64,000 bases of DNA. Source: Drosophila miranda. Its lineage: Eukaryota; Arthropoda; Insecta; Diptera; Drosophilidae. Made by a program: the position numbers and the translations under genes. Every line of letters begins with the position of its first letter. Position 1 is the stretch's first letter. Under the pieces are notes generated by a model, which saw only the letters and a program-made list of their open reading frames with translations, had not been told where the DNA came from and did no database searches. Location: assembly GCF_003369915.1 (NCBI RefSeq), contig NC_046676.1:16598001-16662000 (forward strand). Reading direction: 5' to 3'. Positions 37,537 through 51,400 of this stretch are shown here, one piece after another.

Positions 37537-38480
37537 CTACTTGAGGAACGCTTGCAGGCGGTTCTGCTGCGACTTGCTCGCGTCTTTAAGCGCGTGCGAC
37601 TTCAGCTGAGCAGCCAGCTGCAGCAGCGCGTTTTGTTTCTGCGTCTTTGATTGCGTCTTCGCCCCATTGCCAGAGCATGGGGCTGACTGCGCTGCTTTCG
37701 TTTTCTTCTTCTGCTTCGGAGTTTTGTGTTTGGCAGCGGCAGGATGGGTAGATTTCGAGGGGCGTGCTGGAGTTGTGGGCGCCTTTGCCTTTTCCTGCTG
37801 TGGGATCTTCGGGCCTGCTTTAATCTCTTTATTCAAGACCCTCTTTTTGTTTCCTTTTTGTTGGTTTGTGTCTGCAGTCTCCTCAAGTGACGTCGGCGTT
37901 GTGCTAGCTATTGTTTCATCGTTGGCTTTATCCCGTTTCTTCCCCTTCCGCTTTTCCAGTGGCAGCATTGTCTTGTGCTGACAAACGGCACAGTCCACAA
38001 CCTGAAAATGCATTTAGTTTTAGAGAGAGTTTTATAAAAACGAAGTTTCTGCCACTCACAATGTTGCTGGCCATGTGCTTCCTCAGCCACTTGGCCCTGT
38101 TCCTTGCCCCAGTGCTCAGCAAGCCTTTCTGTTGACTCGCCTTGGCCATTTCCAGCTTTGCGACGAGTCTTTTTCTTTTGGCAGTGTCCGCCAGGCGCTG
38201 GGGCTGCAGGTGGAGCTGGTAGTTGCCATCGGTCCACTGGTTTCCACAGCGGGCGCATATCCGTGCCGCTCCGAAGCTGTCTTCGGGGAGTTGCACGTTG
38301 TGTCTGGCGAATTTTCGACAGGTTGTACTGCAAAAGATGAAGATTGGATTTTGGGTCCCAAAGGATATCTGCATATGCCACTCACATGTAATGGGATTTT
38401 AGCAGCCGTTCGACGTGCGATTGTGCTTCCAGTTTGTTTGCGCAGTTCCACACAAAGTCAACTGTCTTTTGCTCGGCCAT
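37537..38480 (-). CDS. C18orf21/RMP24-like zinc-ribbon protein (intact copy)
   Basis: Exons 38480-38386, 38327-38060 and 38001-37537 join in phase to 275 residues. The start gives MAEQKTVDFVWNCANKL. A four-cysteine ribbon is split between exon 2 (CARCGNQW) and exon 3 (CAVCQHK), with a basic helix between them. The C-terminal half is a Lys/Ala/Thr-rich tail ending SQQNRLQAFLK. The order (N-terminal helix, CxxC, basic linker, CxxC, low-complexity tail, short conserved end) is that of the human C18orf21/UPF0711 family, recently described as the RNase MRP subunit RMP24 and related to Rpp21/Rpr2 ribbons. A role in nucleolar pre-rRNA processing would follow by homology; this is inference from pattern, not from a search. 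It is divergent with scra, 629 bp between start codons. Confidence 0.72.
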
Positions 38481-39109
38481 ATTCCAATAGTTTCCTACAA
38501 GAATAACATGTTTTTAAATAAATACAAAATTGCACGCTCAAAACAAACTGCAGTGCGACCGTTTACGGTATTTTTAATACTTCTCGGTATTTTTACGGTA
38601 TATCGGTATATAATAGTATATTTTGTCAATTTCATCAATCTATTAAATTTCATTTTCAACGTTATATAGAAATCTAGTAAAATCAATTATTTAAATTAAA
38701 CCAATCAAGTAGCAAATAGATTCATCAATCGTATTAAACTGTCTGGGCATGGCTAAATGTTCTATATAGCTAGTAATATTCCACGGAATATCAAAAACGA
38801 GGAATATGTAAAATATAACTTGAATTCGTCAGTATATTTGCGGTATATTTTTCAAATGAGACCGCATATTTTGGTATATTTCTGAGGGTCGGACCGTATA
38901 TTTCCTACCGCCGAAAAAAAAGCGACGCGCATAATTTCGAACAACAACGGTCGCGTACAGAGTCAGAAAACAAAAAAAAAGAACAAAACTTCGCAGACAG
39001 CAAACAAATTGTGTAGTGCTAGTAGAAAAAACAATATAGGAAGTGCGCGCAATAAATATTCGCATTCATAGCATCATTAGCAGCGACATCAGCATCAGCA
39101 GCAACAAAA
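38481..39109. promoter_or_regulatory. Divergent promoter RMP24-like / scra (complete version)
   Basis: Contains several GGTATTTTT- and GGTATATTT-like elements (near 38566, 38585, 38596, 38604, 38841 and 38872), similar to Drosophila core-promoter motif 6. The stretch of about 190 bp from 38580 to 38773 is absent from unit A. Confidence 0.6.
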
Positions 39110-42100
39110 ATGGACCCCTTCACTCAGGTACACGGTTTTGGCCCCGCACACAGTGACACACAGCCCTTTGTCTAACTGCATTTGCATTTGTGTTGCAATT
39201 TTCCAGCACATGCTTGAAAAGGCGGAACAGCGCAGTCGCGCGCTCGGCATCAGCAAAGCCAGCAAATTTCCTTTAACCGAGTGCAGCGTAGCATCATCTT
39301 CGGTGGCTCAAAATTTGGAACCCACCAAGCCCATGCCCAACAGGAGTCACTCGCCAGCAGGTCAAAGTATCAGCAGCAGCAGTAGCAGCAGCGGCGGCGG
39401 CAAAGTTGTGATCCTGGACAAGGCAATGCTGGAGGCATCGCCGACCAAGCTGCTGCGTCACTATGCGGCCATCAACAAAGAAAACATGGAAATGGGCATC
39501 GAGATAAACATAACATCAGCCAAGGAAATTGGGGTAAGTTTTGCCTCTACTCAGTCCTCATTTCCCCGTGTTCACTCCCGTGCCCTAGTCTTTGTCTCGG
39601 TGCTATTTGTTTTGGTGGTGTCCTTTATCATTGAGTTTCCTCTTTGTGCTTCGCTGTTTCACACATATGTATGTACATTCCACTAGGTGCAAGTTGAAAT
39701 TCAAGAGCAAGAGGTGACGGATGACGAGGAGACGCCTGGCGATGCTGTGGATAATCCCGTCCAGGCGATCAATCAGCCGCTGGCAAGATTGCGGGACACC
39801 TCGAGGAGTCAATTGAAGCGAATGGGTGACTTGTACTCCAATACTGCCGACCTGTCCTCTCCCATTCATCGTACGGAGGCGCAGTTCCATACAGGTGACG
39901 ATGACGACGACTCAAGTCGACGGTCTCCTCGTCAGGGCAAACAGCGATTAGGCAAGCTGGCTGCACTGGCCGACACCATTAACCAGTGGGAAGACGACAT
40001 AGCGCATCACGATGTGCACAGACCAATTAAAGCAGTGGCAGTACCTCCACCCAAACCCAGCCGGCAGGGAAAGAAAGGACCTGCCCCGCAACCGCCTAAG
40101 CGAGACGAGGGCGACGAAGGCGGGAAAACAAAGCAATTGAAATGGGATCCCAAGGTACTGAGCTCATTGGAGGCCCAAGGTTTTCAACGCCGTGATTCGT
40201 CCACCATTAAACATACCTTTGATTATGCCAAACAGGGAGAGGCGGCAGCCACTGCAACTGACACTGCCAAGCCGCCAGTTCCGGGAAAATCGACGGCGGT
40301 CAGCAAGGTGGCCAGGACTTTTGGGCCCACCGCTTCAGCGGCGGTATCCACGAAAATAGCTTCTGTCTCTGGTACAAGCGTCAAGCCTGGCTTAGTATCC
40401 GGGCGAGCAGCCATCTTTGAAAACAAAGCGGGCGCTGGAGGGCAGATGCAAGGAGGACACCGCTCCCAAAAGGATCCGTGCGAGTTTTCACTTAAGGAGC
40501 GTATGAAGCTTTTTGAGACCGGCAACAATAAGGCCATACTGCCGAAGGCTCCAATAGCAACTGCAGCCAGCATTACTCAGATAAGACAAGAGGAGTCGAA
40601 AGGTGTGTGCGTCTTCGGTGGTATATTAAGCCTAACTCCCATTGCTGCTTTTCCTGATCCCATAGCCCATGTTGCTGCTGTGCATCCTGTCACAGCGGCT
40701 GCTGTCTCCTCTACTGTGAGCGATGTGGCGGCTCAAAAGCCCAAGCCAGAGAATAAGTTGCGCGATAAGGTGGCTACCCTTGTGGCCAATGCCCAGTCCA
40801 GTGCGGAGAGCCGCATTAAGGATATTGATCGCCAGCGTCAGGAAGACATGCAAGTCATCGCAAATCGCTTCAACAAACAGAAAGAACTCTTTGTTCCGCA
40901 GTCAGCGGCAAAAGCGACTCCAGCGCCAGCGTCCGCATCAGTACCGGTGACAGTAAGCAAGCCGGTACGACCCATGCCGCCGCCGCCACCGCCGCCCATG
41001 TCTGGCCTCTCACCAGCCATCGCCACCAGCAAGAGGAGCTCACGTAAGCACCGATTAATGGTACATGAACATTGTAGCTGACACTATTGTAATTTCAGCT
41101 GGGGATGCGCCAATTATCGACGAGGAGTCAAAACGCGCTCGCAAATCAAATTCAGAGCGCCTCTATCCCGCCCTATCTGACCTCGACTCGAGTGGAGAAA
41201 ACTGCTGTGCGACGGTAACAGCCACAGCCACCGACGACAGCGACCGACAGGAGCAAGACGAAACTGAAAGGTGCGCTGACAATTGCTACTCCTGCTTGCT
41301 TTTCTTTCTCTGCATTGAATAACCATCTTACCTTTTGACTGATCGACTGATGTAGCCCTAGCCCTCACATAGCTTTAATTCCCCCTAGACAAGGCCAACA
41401 ATAAAAATCTTGCTTAATTAACCGTTTATCTTTGATTCGTGCAGTTGCATAGATGAGTCGGAGGACCAGTCGCAGACTAAGGACTGCAGCACCGGCATGT
41501 GCAGCCTTGGTCGCGAGATTATGAAAGCAGTGCAGCGCAATGAGGCGGAGATACAGCAGCAAGGCAAGAAGGTAAGTTCAGGTAGAAAACTCTGGGATCA
41601 GAGGGAGGTCGCAACTAATCTAATTGTTCTTTGCAGACTGTGCGCTATGCAGATCAGGATTTATACTACAACCACGAGGGTCAGGACAGTTCGGATAATT
41701 CGTCGCAGGTATCGGCGGGCATTGACGACTATCTGGATGAGGCTCTGGTCGAAGACTTTGGAAGCACTCAGGATGATGACAGCGATGGCGCGGACGAGCA
41801 CAACTCCAGCCACCTATCGCTGGGCGTAAGTTTTCTCTGTTTCCTCTTTTGTTCCACCTACTTATAATCCGTTTTTACAGAGCAAGGGTACAACTGCCTC
41901 AAATAGCTTCTCCTTCCAAAAAAACCCGACTTCAACGAGTTTCCTGCCTGTTGACGAGCATCAGGAGATCATGGACGTGCAGACGCCGCTTCTGAGCGGG
42001 GCCCAACCGGTCAGGTCGGACCTGAGCTTAAAGCAGGACAACGACAATCTGGTCACCCTCGTCCACACAGTGAGCTTCTATCGCCGCCAGCAGAGTGCAA

Positions 42101-43674
42101 ATGTGCGTTACCTACCCCTACCCTCCGCTTCAGCGTGTCGCTAATATTTTACTCTTTTACAGATCTCAACCTCTACACCGGTGCGCAAGATATTTCGCGA
42201 ACAGCAGGTGATGCGATCGGCTTTGGCTGGCGACTGCCACGCCAAGCACAAGCTAGAATACGACTCACCTCAGCATGGCGGGATGGCGGAGGCCGGTGCC
42301 GGAGCCAGCATGGATGACCACACCGATGATGATGACGAGGAGCTGCAGAATGCACGCGACTCCAATGATGCCACCCAGGCGCAGGACAAGATCAAGAAGT
42401 TACTGAGCGAGGTGTGCAAGCAGCAGCAAGTTATTGGCCAGACCAGTCAGGCCTTGAATCTGTGCGCAGCTACCGTGGAGTTCTCCGGCTCCACAGAGTC
42501 CGTAGAGGGAGAGCGGTATCTGTTGCTGGCAAGTGAGTTCCGCGTAAACGTTTTTCACATTTATATCCGTAACTAAATTCCGACATTCTTACAGCTCATC
42601 GTCGACAGTCCTGTTTGGATGAGGTACAGCGTCTGCGTGTGGAAAACAGCGTCCTACCGGTGGGTGGACCAAAAGAAAAGGGTCTGTTGACTGTCAAGGA
42701 CATTATCATTCCGTTGCGGCATGAGTATTTGCGCAAAATGGCCTCGGGCAGCATCAATGGCCATCATCTCGTTTGTCTTCTCAAGTACAACGAACACGTG
42801 CTGGCCACCAAGACTGTGTCGACCATGCCCGGACTGGTGTCCGTTCAGTTTCCCGATGTTCTCCAGCTAAACAATGTCTATGCAGACTTTCGGGTTAGTT
42901 TAAAGCATATTTTTTGAGGATTGAGCGCCTTTAATTGATGGTTTTCCTTTGCAGATCACGCTTGGAATCTATGGAATGCTGGCACAACGGGAACAGTTGC
43001 CACACGACCTCAAGTACCACATAAACCTGAACAAGAAGGGCGGCGTAAAGACGCCAAAGAAAAAGGGAGGCGAGAATCGCTTAGTCATGCCACCAGTGCA
43101 GAGTCCGGCCGGCCCGCATGTAGTGCGAACGCCTCAATTGGTGCAATACGGGTTCGCCATTTTCTCGCTGCGAGAGATACAGCGCACCAGCTGGACGCTA
43201 ACCCAAGTGCTAGGCGTCAGCCCTCTGGAGGGTGTCGTCCACATGAAGGTCAACTGTGAGCTGTCCGTGAGCGTGGAGTACAAGGGATTCCTCACCATTT
43301 TCGAGGACATATCCGGTTTTGGTGCCTGGCATCGTCGCTGGTGCTATCTCAATGGCTCTGTACTCAACTTCTGGAAGTACCCCGACGATGAGAAGAAGAA
43401 GACTCCCATAGGCAGCATCGATTTGAATGCGTGCAGCTCACAGAAAGTCACCACCGCGCCGCGCGACATCTGCGCCCGCCTCAACACCATGCTGCTCGAG
43501 TGCGAGCGCCCGGCCAAGGACACGGATCAAGAGTCGCTGATAATAGTGCCCAACGGACGCACCACCACAATCCGCCACCTCCTCTCCGCCGATACCAAGG
43601 AGGAGCGTGAAGAGTGGTCCGCTTACTTCAACAAGGCTTTGACTCTGCTGCGGGCCTGGGGGCCCACCCAATGA
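39110..43674 (+). CDS. scra: Anillin (scraps), cytokinetic ring scaffold
   Basis: Exons 39110-39127, 39207-39533, 39687-41043, 41099-41270, 41445-41571, 41637-41825, 41881-42102, 42163-42532, 42595-42893 and 42955-43674 join in phase to 1266 residues, close to the known fly length. The start MDPFTQHMLEKAEQRSRALGI is typical. The N-terminal half is basic and disordered, holding the myosin- and actin-binding side and a proline run (PMPPPPPPPM). The anillin-homology region covers about 42380-43270, and a C-terminal PH domain about 43270-43650 (FLTIFEDISGFGAWHRRWCYL) binds phosphoinositides and septins. It links RhoA, F-actin, myosin II, septins and membrane at the cleavage furrow and in cellularisation. 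Its 5' part is duplicated at 31873-33718; this is the only complete copy here. Confidence 0.95.
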
Positions 43675-45415
43675 TGGGACTAACTAACCGCTAACATTTT
43701 TGCAATTGCTGTCACCCGTGACCCATGACCCCTGACCCTAGATCCTGACAGGGGCTCTTTAAAGTTTTCTCTTTTTAAGTTTTTTAATGTTCTAATTTGC
43801 ATTGCGTTTGGTTTTATTTTTTGTTTTTGTCGTTTCTTTGTTCAGTATTTAAATATTCTTCGTATTCTACTGGCACATGTTTGTGTTCGAGTTAGATATG
43901 TATAAGGTATTGTTTTAATACCTTTTATATGTACGACCAGATCATGTATATTGCCTTTAGGATGTGTCTCAAAATATATATGTATGTAAATCCCAGTAAA
44001 ATCGCTGTTACACACTGATAACTTTATTGGATACTTTTAATATACACATACACATAATAACTCTTGGCTATGAAGTTGTGGGTACTTGTGTCGCATTAGC
44101 CCTGTGTTAACTATCTCTTAGAATTCCAAAAATCCAGTGAGAGTGGCTGCTCAACCATTTTCTTATGTAGTTTCCTGTGACTGCTTTGGCTGCACAGTTC
44201 TCGGGCGTCTTTTCTGTATGTACTGTGTAGGTGGTTGTCGGTTGTTCTGTTGGTAACAGATCATGTCAGGTAGTTTATGTAGTGGGTGCTCCCTCCTCTG
44301 CCATTTGGAATTGACTCTAGTTTTAATGGCGATAAGGTTACGTATGTCAGTTGGCCATTGGCCTAAAGGCTATCTACAAAATTTGAATACACTTTTCCCT
44401 CGTAAGTTTTCCTCTAGTTCCCAACGATATCATATGTATATTATATATATATATATATTTTGGATATATATGTAGGTATATTGTGTATATTGTGTTTGAC
44501 TCTAATTGTTCTGCTCGTCACAGGCGCTTGGTGGTTGTAAATTCTCCAAAATGATTACAAGAGACGAACAGCTGTTGATCTTGCATGTAGAGTGTGTAGA
44601 CACCCCTGAAGCGAAGTACCAAATCTTGTATTATTCTTCAATGCCAGATATGCTTATATGCAGGATTTACTCGTGCTTTGTACAACAGTAGCGTGATCTC
44701 TTCCGGATCGGGTCTGAAATATACTTATATACATGCATAGAAGTACATACATTTGGGGGAAGTGATGAAGTCTCGTTTCCGCTACTGTTTGTTTATAGGT
44801 CTGCCTGGGTTACACATCCATACAAAGGAGCTCGTTAAGGTCTGCTCAAGCGTCCGTCAAACTAAATCATTTCAAACTGCCTTTGGGTTCTGTACCGGTC
44901 GGTACATATTGTACAAGTATTTCTCTAGAATATTTTTTTGTGGCTAGAATACTGGGGGATATTTCTATATAACATTGTGTCTTTGCGAGTGTTGAGTGTG
45001 GTGGGGCATGGACAGTTGCAACAGAATGGATAAAGCTGAATTTCGATGCAAGTCATTGTATTGCAAAAGTTAACTTATTAATTACTAAACCTTATGCCTT
45101 GGCCAATATAAAATATAAAAAATAATTGTCTAAGCTTACTCATACATACAGGTGTGGGTGTGTATATGCAGGACTTTTGTGCACATACGTGTTGTGCGTG
45201 CACTTTTAATGAACATTTTAAAATTCAACACTTAGGGCTACAATAGAAGTGTACAGTAAACAATAAAATAAATTAAAATGTTAAACAATTGATATGCGTA
45301 GACAACTCGTAATATACATAAAAACAGTCGACAGCTCCTGTCTCTGAGTTGGGGTGGATGTTGTGGAGGATAGTGGGTGTGGTTAGTGTTTCCCGGGGAG
45401 AGTGGTGTAATGTGT
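43675..45415. other. Convergent spacer scra / FLVCR
   Basis: Contains the 3' UTRs of both genes. A minus-strand AATAAA at 44023-44028 could end the FLVCR transcript. A TA run lies near 44431-44475. No exon is seen. Confidence 0.6.
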
Positions 45416-48400
45416 TTAGGGATTGCCAGCCGCACTTCCAGCTTGGGCGTTCTGCCGCCGCAGATCGGACCGGGTGGCGGCCGTGATAATCGTGCCGACA
45501 ATCAGCATCACAGCCATGGTAGTATTAGCGGCAATGTCCCCGAAAGCTGTGAAGAGCTCCGAGTAGAAGAGTGTGAAGCAGATTCCAAAGGTCTGGGCCG
45601 AGGCATTCAGCAGACCGGATGAGGTGCCCTCCGGCTCGGGGAACGTTAGTTCGGCGCCAAACTCAAAGCCCACCGGCAAGTACCCGGTCATGAAAAAGCT
45701 GGAGAGGAGGTTCGCAGAATTCAGTTAACGTACTAGTCTCCCTTTGGGTGGATCTGTGAATGTCTATCTGCGACTTACCCCAGCAGCGACGCTGTTAGGT
45801 ACACCACCGCAATGTGTCCTGTGTCCAGGGTGAAGGTGAATATCCACATGCCCACCATGGAGAGTGCATATACCGCCAACGTCGTCTCCCTGAAAAGAGA
45901 GGGAAGAATAGCTTTGAGTAGCGCTCATTAGACATGGAGTGGCCTCCATTTAATTAATTGGAATTTGTGCGTCCGCCTGTTCAAACTTTGCCAGACCACA
46001 TGGCGTATGCGTAATGAGTTTTCATAGTTTTGAACAGTTTTACGCCTGCTGTTCGTTGCTGCTGTACTCACTTGAACTTGTGCGTCTTGTCCAGCACAAT
46101 GCCAGATATCACGGAGCCCAGCATGCCAGCCAGAACAATGCTTAGGCCAATGCGGCCAGCATCCACCTCGTGGTTGGGATAGTACTTGAGCACCACCTGA
46201 AACGCAGAGGGAGAGGCTAGCAAGTTAGCAAATGATTGAAGGCTCTTGGAGGGTAACGGCAACTCCTACCGGATTGAGCAGCGTGGAGATGGCGTAGAAG
46301 ACGCCCACATTGATGCCGTAGGAGAGCAGCAGTAAGATGAAGTTCCGATTGGTAATCAGATTCTTCAGCGACTGCATAAAGCTGACCTGCTCGGCTTCGA
46401 TACCCTCCAGCCGCTGGGAGGCCTCCTGGGCCGCCGACGGCGGGGTAGGTGGCCTGTCCTGGAAGACTGCAAGAGCAGAAAAGGATTCTCGTCCATTACC
46501 AATCCTCTATCCGTTCAAGGGTTTCGCTTACATAGCACCATTAGGACGAGCAGGATGCTGGTGAGCCCGGCCACCATGTAAAACATCATCTGCAGATCCT
46601 TGCCCACCGTTTCCAGATCTTCGGAGTTCGGCACCAGCATCGGCGGCAGTACAAAACCAATTGCCACGCCCAGCTGGAAATAAGAGGAGTTACACATGTC
46701 TACAATATGTGAATATGTATGTTTTCCTACAAGTTGCTCATAACGGAATACTTTTCCGCTCTAATTCAGCTTTGGATTTCGCCACCTGTTCTGGTTGCCA
46801 TCGGGACTTTCCCTACCAGCCCCAGGCTCAGGGTCTCGTCCCCGTCCCCGTCCTTAACCCTACCCTATTTTATTTACAGTGAAACTGTGAGATTGATTTA
46901 TATGGAGCTGCATATTCGAACTCCTGCCACAACAGCTCTCTGCTTCTGCTTCGGCTTCCGCTTCCGCTTCTGTTGCTGTTCTGTTTTTTGTTTTCGTCAA
47001 AGTTTGTGGCGCAATGCCGCGGATACACACGCCGGGTTCTAGGTCGACCCCGGGTCTGCTGTGACAGCTCCGTTTTTTTCCACACGCCATGCACAAAGTT
47101 GAGCTATGCAATTTTGAAATTTATTTCTTCACTTTTTGCGCTGCGTGTCAGGGATGTAAGGTTTATCCGTGGATTTCGACAGATTTTGTAGGAAAATGTT
47201 ATGTGCCATATGCTCTGAGAATTTGAGCAGACAGATTCAGATTTGGCGTTTGGCTCTATACCTGGAGGAAAAGTCAATCTTTGGCTCTGAAGACTACCTA
47301 AACGCATACACCTCCGACTTCAAGTGAAAGTCACCAGAGTAGGGGGTATCTGATAGTCCTCACACTAGATTTCAGCATTGTTTGGCCTGCCATAAATCGG
47401 TTTTAGTGGCAGTTTGGCGTATTTAAGGCAAAGGGACACTTGACAGTCACGAAAATAAATTGGTCCATAAAAACCAGTTTTTCAAGCGAAATTTTTTAGT
47501 TTATGTCGCTCCAATTTAAAGTCAATTAATCGTCCATCCTTTAACTACTCGTGTATGCAGTAATTTGGCCATTGAAAAACTCCCACCTCTTAGGGTTTAT
47601 CTGGGCTTCCGTAGTTGCATATTGAAATGAAATGAAGTACTATTCCAATTGTTTTTACTCAAACAAATAAAGCGAATATCATTTATTTGACCAGACCTCG
47701 AATACATTCAAAATATATGTATGAGTATTGTACAAAGCTTATTGTTCCGTCATAGCCAGGAATGGGGCAGGACACAAGCTAATTGGCTGATGGTGCAGTG
47801 AGAATTTTCCTTTCGGGACCGTGAAAAGAAATCCATTGTCATGACTACACCGACCATTGCCAAGAGATACCCAAGCTGCAGGCTGTCGAGAGTGTGTGGA
47901 GCAACAACACATAAATACATGCGAATGAAATACAATTTTCACTTTCACATCTATATTAAATCCCTAAATAACTAATAAATAAAGGGGTCAAAGAGAAATA
48001 GCGGGACAATATTGTAAGAAATAGAAATAGAAAGAAATTCTAGAACTGAACTAATAGTTTTCGTACACCCTGGAAAGAATATAGAATACTCAACCCAAAA
48101 AACTACTCCAGTGATATGGCCTTGTCTTTGTAAGGACCAAGGAATTGCTATTCAACTAAAAAAATCCAGGAAATGGACGGTGATAAAAGCATTTACATAT
48201 CTACGAGTATTATAAAAAATGTATACAAAATAAACCATTTCTACGGACTGCCTTTCAGTTCCATTTTCCATGTAGGTATTTACAGCAAACATATAAACTC
48301 TATGAAATTCAATCGATTCCCATCAATGCCGTTAACAACAATATGAATAAAATATGAATAATTTTGTTTATTGTTTATTCCAGAAATGCCTATGTTGGCA

Positions 48401-51400
48401 TGAAGAAATTCATAGAATTGCAATAATTTGAATAAATGGAATCGAGATATGGGCCGTAATCAAGGCTGGCCCAGAGATTATCCTTACCTTATCCCTCCTT
48501 CCGTTCTGTTCTGCTATTTGGCTTTTTTACAAAGAGTCGCGAAAGGATGTTCGAGTGAATTTTGGAGCCACTCGGCCCCTCCTCTCCTCTTCTTTCCCCT
48601 TACTCTCACTATCTCTATGGTATTAAGAATAAATATTTGAGCTGACTGGAGACTATGGCTCAGGGTCCCCGTCTGGGTCGCAGTCTCGGTCTCTCGGTCT
48701 TGGTCCCAACAGTTTTGTGCAAATTGAAAGAGCATCCATCGCATCGCAATAGCTTCACGGCTGAAATGGCCGCGGTAGAACATTTCTCTTGGTGGCAGAA
48801 TTCGCTCTTGCCGTGTTTACATGCGCCTCAACACGGCGCGGCATGCTGTTGTCGTAGCAACTACGTATACGTATAAAACGAACGAAAAAACACCGAAAAA
48901 ATAGAGGAAAAGAAACTATGTTTGCGCAGCACTCTGAAACAATGGAAGGCTGCCATGCCCGGCCCCGACCCCCAAATCCGCCGCAGCCGAGCTCAGCGGA
49001 GCTCAGGAATCACTGACAGTGCGGCGGGGCAGCGTGTGATGCGTTGTCCTTGCCAGATAAGGCGGAGACGAGTCGAATCAGCAAAGTCGGGGGAGCAAAG
49101 TAGGAGGAGGAAAATGCGAGCCAAGCGAGCTCATTCAATGCCACACCGTATGTGGGCCATTAAGGCGCCCCCCGTTGGCTTTTTGTGAGCGATGCGCGAG
49201 GTTTTTTGGGGACAAGTTTGGCTTGCCTTGCCGTTTCGACAAGAGACTACTCTGGCTGACTTAAAGCCTTGCTTCATCTCGCCTTGCGACCCAGTCGTCT
49301 CGAGCCAGGCCACTTGACCTACTCTTCCTTTCCAGGCTGCTCTTCACTCTTTGCTCTTTGCTATTGGTTGCAGACACGGACACGGACACAGGCCCCTCAT
49401 CATCACCTCGTCTCATATTGTCACATCCCATGGTGACTTCCTGGCCTCTGTGTGCTGTGTTCTGGCGAACAACAAGCGGAAATTATACGCCTTTTCATCT
49501 GCACTCGACTGAAAGGCAAATATGACAATCCTTACACACACCTGCACTCACATGCTCGTACAATTACAGGTTAGGATGCAATGCGTCCTGCCAGCATGTC
49601 ATTCGATGTTTGCACTCGCATCGAGGCAGAGACGTTGCATGCAGCATGCACGACGCACGACGCACGACGCACGACGGCCTGCCAACTGAGCGCACACACT
49701 GCACGGCACACTGCTCTGTCTCGTAAACCAACAATAGGAGCAAACTGCTACTATAACAACCCCCTGCCCTGTCATCCCTTTCCATTAGCATGCCTCACCT
49801 TACACCCCGAAACCCCACCTGACCTGGCTGGCATTCCAATGGCTGAGCAAGCAGGCTAATTGTTTTGCGGTGTTATAAGCCCATAAAATGTCCACAGCAA
49901 AAGCATTTGATATTTTGTCCTGGGTCAGGACAGGAGTGCAGCATGCCACAACAGGCCGAACTGAAGCGCTTTGACTGTTGGCACTAGCGGTATTGGCTGT
50001 GGATTTTAAATGGCTGGTTACGAAACTTGACCCCTCTTTGGAAGGAATACTCTTTGGCATGTAATCACAGGCAATACATTCATTCCAGACAAAGATAGAG
50101 TTTCCTTTCCAATTATGTACACAGTAATATCCCATTTCATCCTTTCTTATTCACTCCGCAATTAGCTTAAGGTCTTCTTGCGGTTTGCCACAGACAAAAC
50201 AGAATTTGGCTATTTTCTCCGTATTTGCTGTGATTCGCGTGCGGTGACTGAATGGTGAGCCACAATCTCAAATCATCCAGCCGCATAATGCATCATTGGA
50301 GGGCACCTGCCCCACTGACAATTCAATTGTCTGTCCACTCTCGTCCCCCGGAGGACTTGGGGCCGTGGTCCTGCCAATCACTTAGTCGTTGGGGAATTCT
50401 GAAGAGGCCATTCCGTTCGTTTTCATTGCAGAATAAATTGAACTTTGTCTCCGAGCAAATGCAGTGCGGCAAATTGATTCGCCCAAAAGACTCTTTCGCA
50501 TGCATTAGCATCGGGGAGGATGTCCACTGATGTGGAAGGAGCGGACGACCTTGTCGTTGTCAGTTTTGTTTAACTTGTGATGCAGCTGCCCCGTATTTCT
50601 CCTGGTTTTTCGCAATTTCGTGATTGCCAGTTAACCAGAGCGGACCAGAGAAAATGTCAGAGAAAGCCACATCCGCCTAGCCCAGCCGGAAGTGGGCAGG
50701 GCTCCGGGTCCGTGCCAGGACTTGCTACTGCCGCATCAATCTGCCGGCTGCAAATGGGCGTCTTCTGCCTTTTCTGTGTTAATGCAAATTTTTCGGCTGC
50801 AAATAACTAACTCGACAATGTCACAGCGACCGAGTGAAAAGTACGAGAGATGTCTTGCATGCTTACATGGCAATTCCCAGCGCAGATTGCTCCATCAATA
50901 GCAAGTGCAGCATGGCCTTGCAACACACGACTGACGACTTACCTGGTTGCCAAACACACCCACACTGGTGGCCGAGGAGCACTGATCGGGTCCGAACCAA
51001 ACGGCAGCCAGGCGGGCCGGCAGCGACAGGATGCACACTTGGGCAAGGGCCACAATCGCCTGGCCAATAAAGCCCACGTAGAAGAGCGACGGATCCACCG
51101 AGCATACCTTTATCCAGGCTCCTATGCAAGTCCCAACGATGCCGACTAGGGCGGTTATACGTAGACCCTGTCAGAGACAACGAAAGAAACGAGGCAGGCA
51201 ATTATAAAGAGTGGAGCCGACATCGCCTCGGCGTCTGCTTCCCACTTACCACTTTGTCCAAGAACCAACTGCCAGGAAATATGAGCGGTATATACAGGAT
51301 CATATAAATCATGGATGTCCAGTCCACCCATTTATCGCTAATGCCATAGTAGCTGTGGAACAACAAAGGAAACACGATTAGAATGCAAGTTCGCACCGAA

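Larger units (their letters stand above)
33721..40959. repeat. Tandem duplication unit B (contains a hAT insertion)
   Basis: Second copy of 27782-33718, with the 1074-bp hAT element and its target duplication added and about 190 bp more between the divergent promoters. It runs without a break into the remainder of scra, so it is the copy attached to the complete gene. Confidence 0.93.
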
